DNA of 64,000 nucleotides from Paenibacillus nasutitermitis (lineage in GTDB: Bacteria > Bacillota > Bacilli > Paenibacillales > Paenibacillaceae): assembly GCF_014641075.1 (NCBI RefSeq), contig NZ_BMHP01000001.1:1756171-1820170 (forward strand), given 5' to 3'. The position numbers were made by a program, and so were the translations under genes. Of this stretch, positions 44,572 to 53,101 are shown piece by piece. The notes beneath the pieces are model-generated. The model ran no database searches and was not told where the DNA came from. It saw nothing but the letters and a program-made list of their open reading frames with translations. Every line of letters starts with the position of its first letter. Position 1 is the stretch's first letter.

Positions 44572-44779
44572 CTTGCAACATCCATCCTTTCGTTTTTCCA
44601 AAGATAGGTTTATTGTGAGGCAGCACTGTTTAACCTAAACGATGGAAGACTGGCAAAAGTTGCATGGGGAGAAAGATTCAGAGCAAGCGGACCCGTAAAA
44701 AACACGGGAATTGGTCCTTTCAAGCCCTGGAAATGTTGTCTATAATAGTAGAAAAATAATTGATAAATGAGGGAAAACT

Positions 44780-45178
44780 ATGGCCATCGCATATAAAATC
44801 AATACTCCGCTTCATTCCAAAGAGGTTTCGGACATGTTTATCCGTTCAGGAATCAAGCGTCCTGCTAATGACCTGGATCGGATTCAAAGAATGATCGATC
44901 ATGCTGATGTTCATATTTCTGCCTGGGATGGAGAGAAGCTGATCGGACTTGCAAGAGCGATTACTGATTTTTCTTATTGCTGTTATTTATCGGATCTAGC
45001 GGTTTGCAAGACGTATCAGAAGAGGGGCATCGGAACCGAACTTGTTAAGGTTCTGCGGGAACATTTAGGCGATGAGGTCTCTCTTTTATTGCTCTCTGCA
45101 CCGACCGCAATGGATTATTATCCGCGTATTGGGTTTGAGAAAATAGAGAATGCTTTTTTGATACCGCGAATAAAGTAG
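44780..45178 (+). CDS. GNAT-family N-acetyltransferase
   Basis: A 132-residue acetyltransferase using acetyl-CoA. The core motif A is LSDLAVCKTYQKRGIGTELVKVL (in pieces), with RGIG as the pyrophosphate-binding loop, and the C-terminal YYPRIGFEKIENAFLI closes the fold. GAGGG lies before the ATG and TATAAT at 44741-44746. It is divergent from the beta-propeller gene and followed by a terminator. Substrate unknown. Confidence 0.88.
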   Translation: MAIAYKINTPLHSKEVSDMFIRSGIKRPANDLDRIQRMIDHADVHISAWDGEKLIGLARAITDFSYCCYLSDLAVCKTYQKRGIGTELVKVLREHLGDEVSLLLLSAPTAMDYYPRIGFEKIENAFLIPRIK

Positions 45179-45220
45179 AACCGAATAAAGGTAACGAAAA
45201 TGGGGACCAGACAGAGCAAG

Positions 45221-45253
45221 AACGCACAGGACCAAGGGGTCTTGTGCGTTTTT
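45221..45253 (+). terminator. Terminator of the GNAT gene
   Basis: AACGCACAgGACC pairs with GGTCtTGTGCGTT around AAGG, followed by T's. Confidence 0.8.
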
Positions 45254-45382
45254 GCTTTATGGAACGATTCGCTGTTTTTTCTTCATCTCCATTGAGCATG
45301 ATCTCCTCCGAGATTAGACAGCATTCCTTTTTTGGTTTATGTTTGAATATATCAAGACTTATCGCAGCTGGGAGGATTTGCG

Positions 45383-45967
45383 TTGGCCAGAAATGTGGAA
45401 AGAGATGCACTGGCACGGGAAAGACAGCGAAATAATATTATGGAGAATGCCAGGGAATTGTTCGCATTAAGAGGACTGCGAGGGGTTCGGATCGAAGATA
45501 TTGCGAAAGCTGTCGGGATAACTTCAGCTAATGTGTACCATTATTTTAGCTCGAAGGAAAATCTGCTGATGGAAGTTATCGTACATTCACAGTTGGTATT
45601 CGGCGAAGCTCTTCAGAAGCTTTCCGAAGGCAGCGGCTCGCCATGGGAGAAGCTGGTATCCTTGGGAACTCCGAATAAAAACAGGAAATCATATGTTGTA
45701 TTGCTGCATTTGAATATAGCATTGTCGGACGCTTTGCCGAAGGAGCTTAGGCAGCAATATAAGTCCAATGCCATTAACAATTTGAAGGTGCTATCCAGTA
45801 TTGTGGCCGAGGGGCAGCGGCAGGGACAGATTATCGCGGGAGATCCCCTGCAGCTGGCAGCGCGCTATATAGTCGACTTAACCGGATTTAATGTATACTC
45901 CTCCACTAATCTGTATGAAGGGTTACACTTTCGATTCGAGGATATCATCGCTCATCTGAGGCCTTAA
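45383..45967 (+). CDS. TetR/AcrR-family regulator
   Basis: A 194-residue repressor with an N-terminal helix-turn-helix (NIMENARELFALRGLRGVRIEDIAKAVGITSANVYHYFSSKENLL in pieces, residues ~18-63) and a variable ligand-binding C-terminus. TTG 45383 is about eight bases after GGGAGG. The sulfate-ester operon lies 1.5 kb downstream in the same direction with only the inverted DUF4037 gene between, so it may once have been its neighbour. Target and ligand unknown. Confidence 0.86.
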   Translation: MARNVERDALARERQRNNIMENARELFALRGLRGVRIEDIAKAVGITSANVYHYFSSKENLLMEVIVHSQLVFGEALQKLSEGSGSPWEKLVSLGTPNKNRKSYVVLLHLNIALSDALPKELRQQYKSNAINNLKVLSSIVAEGQRQGQIIAGDPLQLAARYIVDLTGFNVYSSTNLYEGLHFRFEDIIAHLRP

Positions 45968-46019
45968 TTTATCAGCGGTTTGGGCGTTAATTCCATCCCT
46001 TTACCCAACTCCTCTCTTT

Positions 46020-46068
46020 TAATCCCTTGTATGCGAATTGGAATTATGTAATTAATAATGGACAGCTA
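46020..46068. repeat. 49-bp direct repeat, left copy
   Basis: Matches 47435-47483 with four mismatches over 49 bases (shared core AATTGGAATTAT, then TAATTAATAAT and GACAGCTA). The two copies flank the DUF4037 gene. In this copy the -35 hexamer of the right copy is altered from TTGACA to TGGACA. Confidence 0.7.
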
Positions 46069-46123
46069 ATTGGGTTCAACTCACGAAACGGAAACAATCG
46101 TACGCTGAGCAACGCGTTATATG

Positions 46124-46154
46124 AAAAAACCGGATCCTTAAAGGGAATCCGGTT
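46124..46154 (-). terminator. Terminator of the DUF4037 gene
   Basis: AACCGGATTCCC pairs with GGatCCGGTT read on the minus strand (one mismatch), followed by T6. Confidence 0.7.
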
Positions 46155-46201
46155 CTCGTCACAGCAAGTTAAGTCCAAGTAACCTTCCTCGGTAGCGTAA
46201 T

Positions 46202-47269
46202 CTACAGCAGGCGGTCAAAGAAAGCGCGAAGTGGGTTCGTCTCGCCAGATGGTGATTGGAAACGTTCCTGGATCGCGCGAAAGTCAGTGTTGTCACTGAT
46301 TTGGTCGATGCCACCGAAATTAAAAGCAGCAAGCTTGCGAAGCGATGAATCCTCTATCTTAGAGACCAATGCATCTGCAAAACGATTACCGCCGATTACC
46401 GAAAACGGTCGATCGAAGAAGTGATTTACCCTCACTTCAATTGGTTCGGTCAATTGCAGTTCGTTATGCATCTGTGCGACGATTTGATAGGTTGTCGATA
46501 GTGCTTGCTCTCGCCCTCGCCACTCTTTTGCGTTTTGTGCAGCTTCCAGATAAGGCATTAACTCATCCGCACAAGCAAGCTGCCGGAAGGCGGTGCCGAA
46601 CCATTTAGGATAAGGGGCATAGCTCCGTTCGATCAGGAAACAAAGACTCATTACGTCTCTAATGAGTCGAGAAGCAATAAGAGCCGCCCCCAATTCATCT
46701 CCCACAAAGCCTGCTCTGGGCATAAGATGTTCTTCCTGTCCGATACGGTTCCAAACCGATGCCATCAGAAAAAGCCATACATCCTGCGGATAAAAACTTA
46801 GATGCTCGCGAACGACTGTCAGCTCGCCGAAATCATCCCGGTAGACGATACCACCTGTAAGCTCTGCCAATCTCTGAGCAGGGATAGTCAGCCAGTCGAG
46901 TAGATCCAATCCCTCTAACAATCGGGAGGGTGAGAGTCCCAATCGTCTGCCGAAATAGGCGGGAACTGTGGCAACAATCGTTTGATCGACATTAAGCGGG
47001 AAACCATTAAACGTTGCAGGGGCTGCCTTATGGAGGGCCGCAAAAATGGCTTCACGCTGAGAAATGTCTGCTTCATGGACGAATATCAGCACACGCGGCC
47101 CCCAGTCGTGGTCGCGCGACATCGGTGTATCAAAACCTAGAACTTCGCTACCCGGGCCGACTAGCGCTGCTGCATACGATAATGTGGGCATGATAGACGA
47201 AAGACGAGGCACGATATAATATTCATAAAACCATTGGCTTAACTGAACGCCTGAGATATTGTCGCTCAC
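46202..47269 (-). CDS. DUF4037 domain protein, nucleotidyltransferase-like
   Basis: A 355-residue protein of the DUF4037 family. Residues ~38-60 (GPGSEVLGFDTPMSRDHDWGPRV) contain a GS...D(x)SxDHD pattern recalling the nucleotidyltransferase active site. The C-terminal half is helical. GTG 47269 lies nine bases after AAAGGAG. Family members may transfer nucleotides onto proteins or small molecules; this is not proven. The gene is opposite in direction to its neighbours and bracketed by the 49-bp repeat, so it looks inserted between TetR and the ABC operon. Confidence 0.78.
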   Translation of the reverse strand: MSDNISGVQLSQWFYEYYIVPRLSSIMPTLSYAAALVGPGSEVLGFDTPMSRDHDWGPRVLIFVHEADISQREAIFAALHKAAPATFNGFPLNVDQTIVATVPAYFGRRLGLSPSRLLEGLDLLDWLTIPAQRLAELTGGIVYRDDFGELTVVREHLSFYPQDVWLFLMASVWNRIGQEEHLMPRAGFVGDELGAALIASRLIRDVMSLCFLIERSYAPYPKWFGTAFRQLACADELMPYLEAAQNAKEWRGREQALSTTYQIVAQMHNELQLTEPIEVRVNHFFDRPFSVIGGNRFADALVSKIEDSSLRKLAAFNFGGIDQISDNTDFRAIQERFQSPSGETNPLRAFFDRLL

Positions 47270-47434
47270 GATTAGTAACTCCTTTCAGCAAACGATGGGT
47301 GATTCGGTCACAGATGACGTATATGGCCCCCGATACATCGAAATTACAACCGGGAAAGGTGATGGACAAAGCAATAATGTCTGAAAAAATTCTATAACCC
47401 TTTGCAGAATGTGTCAATTCTATTGGCTCATTTT

Positions 47435-47483
47435 TAATCCCTTGTATACAAATTGGAATTATTTAATTAATAATTGACAGCTA
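47435..47483. repeat. 49-bp direct repeat, right copy
   Basis: Second copy of the element at 46020-46068. Its right end contains the TTGACA of the sulfate-ester operon promoter, so the element overlaps the promoter's upstream and -35 region and may include a regulator site. Confidence 0.7.
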
Positions 47484-47502
47484 TTTCTATTCCTGATACA
47501 CT
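47474..47502 (+). promoter_or_regulatory. Sigma-A promoter of the sulfate-ester operon
   Basis: TTGACA (47474-47479) and TACACT (47497-47502) are 17 bases apart. It reads into the hairpin at 47554-47624 before reaching the first gene. Confidence 0.7.
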
Positions 47503-47553
47503 GATCACAAATTAAATAATGATTAAATTAGTGAAATGAGCATAGCTGACCAG

Positions 47554-47624
47554 ACCACTGGAAGCCCGCACAGTATGAGTTGAGGTTCTCACCATCCTGC
47601 GCGAAGGTTGTCCAGTGGTTTTTG
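47554..47624 (+). promoter_or_regulatory. Long leader hairpin with T-run, candidate attenuator
   Basis: ACCACTGGA (47554-47562) and TCCAGTGGT (47611-47619) enclose a second stem built from GCACAG/CTGCGC and TGAG/CTCA; TTTTTG follows. It is a terminator located after the operon promoter and before its first gene, so readthrough should be regulated. No consensus SAM (S-box), T-box or other known riboswitch core was recognised. Confidence 0.6.
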
Positions 47625-47685
47625 TTGTGCGAATTAGCGAAAAACACCTGGAACCATGATCATGGCAGGAAAGGGAGAGGATCTT

Positions 47686-48456
47686 GTGTCTTCAGTAGCT
47701 TTAACAATCCGTCAGTTAACCAAATCTTTCCGATCGAATGAGTCAATAACGCATGTGCTGGATAATATTGACCTATCCGTACAAGAAGGTGAGTTTATTT
47801 CCATTATCGGGCCAAGCGGCTGCGGCAAGAGTACATTGCTCAAGATCGTGGCCGGTCTGGATCTGGAGCATACAGGTTCAGTGCGGCTTGGCGGGAGGGA
47901 AGTTGAGCGTCCTTCCAAGGAGAAAGGATTTATCTTTCAAGAGCATCGCTTGTTCCCATGGCTGACTGTGGAGCGCAATATAGCAGGAGAGCTGTCGCTG
48001 AAGGACAGCCAGGTTCGCCGGAAGGTTGACGAGATGATTGCGCTTGTCAAGCTTCAAGGCTTCGAGCGGGCTTATCCGAAGCAGCTTTCCGGTGGCATGT
48101 CGCAGCGGGTTGCTATCGCCCGGGCGCTGCTGCGCAATCCGGAGGTACTCCTTCTTGATGAGCCATTCGGCGCGCTGGATGCATTCACGCGCAGTCATAT
48201 GCAGGAAGTATTGCTGGATATCTGGCGGCATAACAAGACGACGATGCTTTTTGTGACGCATGATATCGATGAAGCTGTATTTCTGGCGGATCGGGTCGTC
48301 GTACTCGATGCGCGTCCGGGGAGAATCAAGGCGATCATTCCCATTGATCTTCCCCATCCCCGCAAACGAACCGGGCCGTCTTTCCAAGAATTGCGCACTG
48401 TCGTGCTGGGAGCATTGGAGAAGCCGGAAGAATCCAGGAACGATTACGAGATTTAA
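47686..48456 (+). CDS. ABC transporter ATPase, sulfonate/sulfate-ester type (SsuB/TauB/AtsC-like)
   Basis: ATP-binding subunit of an importer of the nitrate/sulfonate/taurine group. The 256 residues show Walker [10 protein letters not shown] (~44), Q-loop [14 protein letters not shown], signature [14 protein letters not shown], Walker [12 protein letters not shown] and the H-loop [14 protein letters not shown] is typical of the SsuB/TauB subfamily. GTG 47686 is favoured because GGGAGAGG lies just upstream; ATG 47662 has no clear site. It begins the operon ATPase-permease-sulfatase-binding protein. Confidence 0.9.
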   Translation: MSSVALTIRQLTKSFRSNESITHVLDNIDLSVQEGEFISIIGPSGCGKSTLLKIVAGLDLEHTGSVRLGGREVERPSKEKGFIFQEHRLFPWLTVERNIAGELSLKDSQVRRKVDEMIALVKLQGFERAYPKQLSGGMSQRVAIARALLRNPEVLLLDEPFGALDAFTRSHMQEVLLDIWRHNKTTMLFVTHDIDEAVFLADRVVVLDARPGRIKAIIPIDLPHPRKRTGPSFQELRTVVLGALEKPEESRNDYEI

Positions 48457-48485
48457 GGTTCTAATTACGGGAGGAATAATTATTC

Positions 48486-49358
48486 ATGTCAACTCGCGAT
48501 AATACGCTTGCCCATGTGCCGGTTCAACAATCGACTAAAACGCCGAAGCCGGTTTCCGGCGCTTCCCGGAGGGCAGGGAAAAGGGCGAATAAAAGCTCCA
48601 AAACGCGTCGTTTGTTATGGGGCAGTCTCGTTCCGGGTGCCATGCTGCTGCTGTGGCAATTGGCAAGCTGGCAAGGCTGGGTGTCTGATTTGTTGTTTCC
48701 TTCTCCGATTGCCATTACGCAAGAATTCTATGCTCTTGTCCTGTCCGGAGATTTGTATTGGCATTTGAAAATCAGTCTGCAGCGGGCGCTGATCGGGTTC
48801 GTCCTGGGCGGTTCTACAGGTCTGGTACTCGGTCTTCTTGTCGGAATGTTCAGGCGTGTTGAGGATTTGCTCGATCCGACCATCCAGATGTTTCGTACAG
48901 TTCCGCTCTTGGCGATAACGCCGTTGTTCATTTTGTGGTTCGGTTTTGGAGAGCTGTCGAAGGATTTACTCATTGCGATGGGGGCTTTTTTTCCGCTGTA
49001 TGTGAATACTTTCCTCGGGGTCCGCAATGTGGATGCGAAACTGTTCGAAGTTGCCAAGGTGCTGGAATTTAGCCGATATCAGCAAGTAACGAAGCTGGTG
49101 CTTCCAGCGGCCTTGCCGAACGTGCTGCTTGGTCTGCGCCTGTCCCTCAGCGTTGCTTGGCTCTGCTTGGTGGTAGCGGAGCTGATGGGGTCGGACCAAG
49201 GGGTCGGCTATATGATACAGGATGCCAGATCGTTCATGCGGACCAGTGTCGTTTTCGTAGGCATTGCCATATTCGCAAGTGTAGGCAAACTGTCGGATTC
49301 ACTCGTGCGCATATTGGAGAAGCGGCTGTTAAAATGGCAGGATAGCTATAAAGGATAG
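48486..49358 (+). CDS. ABC transporter permease (SsuC/TauC/AtsB-like)
   Basis: Integral membrane subunit of the importer, 290 residues with about six helices. The N-terminus is a long basic tail (~35 residues, KTPKPVSGASRRAGKRANKS) that is unusual in length. The EAA-type motif that docks on the ATPase is EVAKVLEFSRYQQVTKLVLPAALPNVLLGLR in pieces. GGGAGG lies 11 bases before the ATG. Co-transcribed with the ATPase gene (29-base gap). Confidence 0.9.
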   Translation: MSTRDNTLAHVPVQQSTKTPKPVSGASRRAGKRANKSSKTRRLLWGSLVPGAMLLLWQLASWQGWVSDLLFPSPIAITQEFYALVLSGDLYWHLKISLQRALIGFVLGGSTGLVLGLLVGMFRRVEDLLDPTIQMFRTVPLLAITPLFILWFGFGELSKDLLIAMGAFFPLYVNTFLGVRNVDAKLFEVAKVLEFSRYQQVTKLVLPAALPNVLLGLRLSLSVAWLCLVVAELMGSDQGVGYMIQDARSFMRTSVVFVGIAIFASVGKLSDSLVRILEKRLLKWQDSYKG

Positions 49359-49475
49359 GCTGGAAGAGCGTAAAAACCGGCCAGCGCGATCTTATCCTCC
49401 GAATGGCCGCAGCCTTTCATTGTGCTGCAAGAATGAATGTTTGAATACGGCTTTTTGATAAAAAAATTTATCTAA

Positions 49476-49500
49476 TATTCATACTATTCGCATATGAATA
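49476..49500 (+). promoter_or_regulatory. Inverted repeat before the sulfatase gene
   Basis: TATTCATA (49476-49483) and TATGAATA (49493-49500) are separated by nine bases in the 160-base gap between permease and sulfatase genes. A TTGATA lies at 49455-49460. It might be an internal promoter and operator; support is weak. Confidence 0.3.
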
Positions 49501-49520
49501 ATATTATTGGAGGAGTATAC

Positions 49521-51797
49521 ATGGCAGAGGAAAGATTATCGAGGTATGTCATTAATGAACATGGAACAGTCGGCAATACGCTGGAGGAGACAGTGCCCCG
49601 CTGGCCGGAAAGGGTGAAGGCGCCAGAAGGGGCACCTAACATTGTGTATATCGTGCTGGATGATCTTGGGTACGCGCAGTTGGGCAGTTATGGCTCAACG
49701 ATTGAAACGCCGAATATAGACTCTTTGGCCGCTGGTGGACTTAGGTATACGAACTCCCATGTCACTGCGATCTGCTCGCCGACCCGGGCCAGCCTGCTTA
49801 CCGGCCGCAATCCCCATTCCATCGGAATGTCTTGCGTCTCGGATTTGAATACAGGATTTGCGCATACAAGGGGCAAGGTGCATAAAGAAGCGGGTTTGAT
49901 CAGTGAAATATTGAAGGACAACGGCTATAGCACCTTTATCTCGGGCAAATGGCATCTTGCGCCTTATGAGGATCAAAGCGCCGCAGGCCCATTCGACAAT
50001 TGGCCCTTGGGAAGAGGTTTCGAACACTTCTATGGCTTCCTGGGCGGAGGGACGAATCAATTCAGCCCGGTCTTGCATCAGGACAATCATGAGGTGATGG
50101 CGCCGAAGTCAGCCGCGGACGGGTATCATCTAACAGAAGATCTTACAGATAAGGCGATCGAATATGTCCGGGATCAGAAGGCTGCGGCGCCGGATAAACC
50201 GTTCTTTCTCTATTTGGCGTATGGCGCAACGCATGATCCCCATCATGCTCCGAAGGAATATATCGACAAGTACAAAGGGAAATTCGATGAAGGCTGGGAT
50301 ATCATCCGGGAGCAATGGTTCGAGCGGCAGAAGCAGCTGGGTCTTATACCGGCAAATACGAAGCTGCCCCCGCCGAATCCGGGAGTTCAGGCTTGGGCTT
50401 CGCTGTCCGAAGACCAGCGGCGGCTCTATGCGAAATCGCAGGAGGCGTTCGCCGGATTCCTGGACCATACCGACTATCATATTGGCCGGGTCCTTCAATT
50501 CCTGCAAGAGATTGGTCAATTCGAGAATACGGTTATTGTGCTCATATCCGACAACGGAGCCAGCGGCGAAGGCGGGGAGCATGGCACCTGGAATATGCTC
50601 AAAAGCTACAACGGCATCAAGGAAACGCTGGAGGTGAATCTGCCTCATCTCGAGGATTGGGGAGGTCCGGCGACGAACAATCATTATCCGACGGGCTGGG
50701 CGCAGGCAGGCAATTCGCCGTTGAAATTTTACAAGACATGGCTGCATGCCGGCGGGGTCAAGACTCCTCTTATCCTTCATTATCCGAAGGGGATTAAAGA
50801 CGGCGGAGGCATCCGACAGCAATATCACCATGCCATCGATGTCATGCCAACCATTCTTGAGCTTATCGGGATTGAACCGCCGGCGTTCATCAATGGCGTG
50901 GAACAACTGCCGCTGCAAGGAGTCAGCCTCGTCTATTCCTTCGATGACGCCAAGGCTGAGACCCATAGAAGCACGCAGTATTACGAGATGATTGGCCACC
51001 GTGCCATTTACAATGAAGGCTGGAAAGCGGTGACGAACCATCGTGCCGGCTCCCGGTACGAGGACGACATCTGGGAGTTGTACCATCTGGATGAAGATTT
51101 CTCTGAGACGACGGATCTGGCAGGCGAGCATCCCGATAAGCTGAACGAGCTTATCGAGAAGTGGTGGATCGAGGCGGAGAAGTATGGGGTGCTGCCATTG
51201 GATGGCCGATCCTTGTGGGGACGTCTGAAGGATTCTTTCGGAGATGAGGGCAACGTTCCCGTTGCGGCCAAGCGAACCTTCTTCAATGGCACCCGATTTT
51301 TAAGAGGCCCGGATCTGCGCAATCGTTCGTTTACATTCGATGCCGTAGTGGAACGGGTATCGGCCGATGACGAAGGTGTGCTTGTCTCCGAAGGCAGCCG
51401 GTTCGGCGGATATTCCCTCTATGTGAAGAACAATCGCTTAGTGTTCGTCTACAATTATGTCGGCGAGACGTACACGGTCATTTCTTCGGATACTGAGGTG
51501 CCGCTCGGCAAGTCTGTTCTGACGTTTGAGTATGCAAAGCAGGGCGAGCATACCGGCATCGGCAAGCTTTATATTAACGGCGATCAGGTTGGAGAAGAAG
51601 TCATTCCAAAGACAGGGGCAATTATGTTCGGCGGAGGGGGCGGCTTTACGGTAGGGAAGAATCTGATCTCACCCATTACACCCGAATACGAGGCGCCATT
51701 TGAATTCAAGGGCCGATTGAGTAAGCTGGAGCTGTATGCCGACAATGGAGCACGTGATATTGCGGCGGATCTGGCTGCGGAAATCGCAAGCGAGTAG
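49521..51797 (+). CDS. Type I arylsulfatase (formylglycine-dependent)
   Basis: A cytoplasmic sulfatase that hydrolyses sulfate esters to release sulfate; no signal peptide is visible. The 758 residues carry the active-site motif CSPTRASLLTGR (Cys ~85, converted to formylglycine), the calcium-binding start YIVLDDLGYAQLGSYGS, and GKWHLAP (~135). Length resembles large sulfatases, with an extra C-terminal beta-rich domain (~590-758, FTFDAVVERVSADDEGVLVSEG). Being Cys-type, it needs a maturation enzyme (FGE or anaerobic SME), which is not in the window. ATG 49521 follows GGAGGAGTATAC. Its place between permease and binding protein resembles Pseudomonas ats operons. Confidence 0.93.
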   Translation: MAEERLSRYVINEHGTVGNTLEETVPRWPERVKAPEGAPNIVYIVLDDLGYAQLGSYGSTIETPNIDSLAAGGLRYTNSHVTAICSPTRASLLTGRNPHSIGMSCVSDLNTGFAHTRGKVHKEAGLISEILKDNGYSTFISGKWHLAPYEDQSAAGPFDNWPLGRGFEHFYGFLGGGTNQFSPVLHQDNHEVMAPKSAADGYHLTEDLTDKAIEYVRDQKAAAPDKPFFLYLAYGATHDPHHAPKEYIDKYKGKFDEGWDIIREQWFERQKQLGLIPANTKLPPPNPGVQAWASLSEDQRRLYAKSQEAFAGFLDHTDYHIGRVLQFLQEIGQFENTVIVLISDNGASGEGGEHGTWNMLKSYNGIKETLEVNLPHLEDWGGPATNNHYPTGWAQAGNSPLKFYKTWLHAGGVKTPLILHYPKGIKDGGGIRQQYHHAIDVMPTILELIGIEPPAFINGVEQLPLQGVSLVYSFDDAKAETHRSTQYYEMIGHRAIYNEGWKAVTNHRAGSRYEDDIWELYHLDEDFSETTDLAGEHPDKLNELIEKWWIEAEKYGVLPLDGRSLWGRLKDSFGDEGNVPVAAKRTFFNGTRFLRGPDLRNRSFTFDAVVERVSADDEGVLVSEGSRFGGYSLYVKNNRLVFVYNYVGETYTVISSDTEVPLGKSVLTFEYAKQGEHTGIGKLYINGDQVGEEVIPKTGAIMFGGGGGFTVGKNLISPITPEYEAPFEFKGRLSKLELYADNGARDIAADLAAEIASE

Positions 51798-51851
51798 CTT
51801 TAAATTCATAACCAACCGGTCTTAATAAGCATAAAGAGGAGAATTTCAATC

Positions 51852-52889
51852 ATGACAAAATTAACGCTGCCCTGCACTGCCCTTATTCTCGTATTCGCAC
51901 TTCTGCTAAGCGCTTGCGGCAATAACAACAATCAGACGCCGAATTCACCAGCTTCCGTCAACGCCTCTACGTCTCCCGTTACCGCAACTGCGGAATTGAA
52001 GCCATTTACCATCAGCATCGGGAACAATGGCGGCAGTAATCAGCTTAAGCTCGCCCAGAGCAAAGGCTGGTTCGAGGAGGAATTCGCCAAGATCAACGGG
52101 AAAGTAGAATTTTCCGATTTTCAAAGCGGTCCGCAAGCCATCGAATCCTTGGCGGCTAAGCGTTTGGACGTTACAACGCTGGTCGATGGCGGGGTCATTA
52201 CGGCTATTTCCGGTAAAGTAGATTTGAAGCTAACCTCTTATCTATCCAGCGGACTCAAGGGCATAAACTATGTTATCGTTCCTAAAGGGAGCGAGGTTAA
52301 GGAACTGGCGGATTTGAAAGGCAAACGCGTAGGGCTGCCGAAGGGGACCACAAACCATGTCTTCTTCGTGAAAGCCTTGAAGAAATCCGGCATCCAGGAA
52401 TCGGAAGTCAATATTGTGAACCTGCTGATCCCGGAAGCACAGCCTGCATTTGAAACCGGTCAACTGGACGCTTGGGTAACCGCCGATCCGTTCGCTTATC
52501 AAGAGGTCAGCAAGAATGGGGCAACCATCATCGCAAGCGGGGAATCCCTGAATATTCCAGCTCCGGTGTTCACAGCATTCAGGGCAGACTTCGCGAAGGA
52601 GCATCCGGAAGCGGTTGAAGCCTATCTCAGAGTCGTCAAGAAAGCGGTAGACTATGAGAAAGCCAACTATGAGGAAGCGCTGCAAACCTATGCCGAGCTG
52701 AAAAAACAGGACGCTGAGTTAATTAAAGTACTGGCAGACAATTATCAAGCCCAGAATGAACCGATTCCGGACCAAATTGTTGCTGAATTTCAGGCTTCTG
52801 CGGATCTCTTGCTGGAGCTCGGCTTCCTGAAGGAGAAGGTTGAAGTATCGAAGCTGGTTGACAACACTTTTATTGAGAAGAATAATTAA
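51852..52889 (+). CDS. ABC transporter substrate-binding lipoprotein (sulfonate/sulfate-ester type)
   Basis: Extracellular binding protein of the importer. A signal peptide and lipobox LLLSACG (Cys ~22) are followed by a Ser/Thr/Asn-rich linker and an NMT1/SsuA-like domain (FTISIGNNGGSNQLKLAQSKGWFEEEF, LPKGTTNHVFFVKALKKSG, QLDAWVTADPFAYQE). GAGGAG lies nine bases before the ATG. It is the last gene of the operon; a strong terminator follows. Ligand is likely an aryl or alkyl sulfate ester or sulfonate, given the sulfatase. Confidence 0.9.
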   Translation: MTKLTLPCTALILVFALLLSACGNNNNQTPNSPASVNASTSPVTATAELKPFTISIGNNGGSNQLKLAQSKGWFEEEFAKINGKVEFSDFQSGPQAIESLAAKRLDVTTLVDGGVITAISGKVDLKLTSYLSSGLKGINYVIVPKGSEVKELADLKGKRVGLPKGTTNHVFFVKALKKSGIQESEVNIVNLLIPEAQPAFETGQLDAWVTADPFAYQEVSKNGATIIASGESLNIPAPVFTAFRADFAKEHPEAVEAYLRVVKKAVDYEKANYEEALQTYAELKKQDAELIKVLADNYQAQNEPIPDQIVAEFQASADLLLELGFLKEKVEVSKLVDNTFIEKNN

Positions 52890-52910
52890 CTTGTTCCAAC
52901 GATCGAATAG

Positions 52911-52946
52911 GCACTCAAACTGACTCTGATTTGAATGCTTTTTTTT
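52911..52946 (+). terminator. Terminator of the sulfate-ester operon
   Basis: GCAcTCAAA and TTTGAaTGC pair around ten bases, followed by T8. Confidence 0.8.
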
Positions 52947-53101
52947 TGAATCATAAGGTGATTTCAAATGTTTACAGATATGGATTGTAATGCGAGAAAG
53001 ATTGAAATATATTAATGGAAAGCATGCATCAGGATGCTTCAGATTCTCGTTTGAACAAACCCTCAAAAATTTTAAAGAGCCCGATTCTAAGGAGGTAGTG
53101 C

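Noticed and set aside
47505..47624. Possible S-box (SAM) riboswitch before the sulfur-related operon
   Set aside because: The conserved S-box core (GAGGGACTGGCCC and GAUGAAGCCC-type segments) is not present; only the terminator-like hairpin is.
50130..51131. Minus-strand open frame of 333 codons
   Set aside because: Shadow of the arylsulfatase gene in a GC-skewed region; no ribosome binding site.
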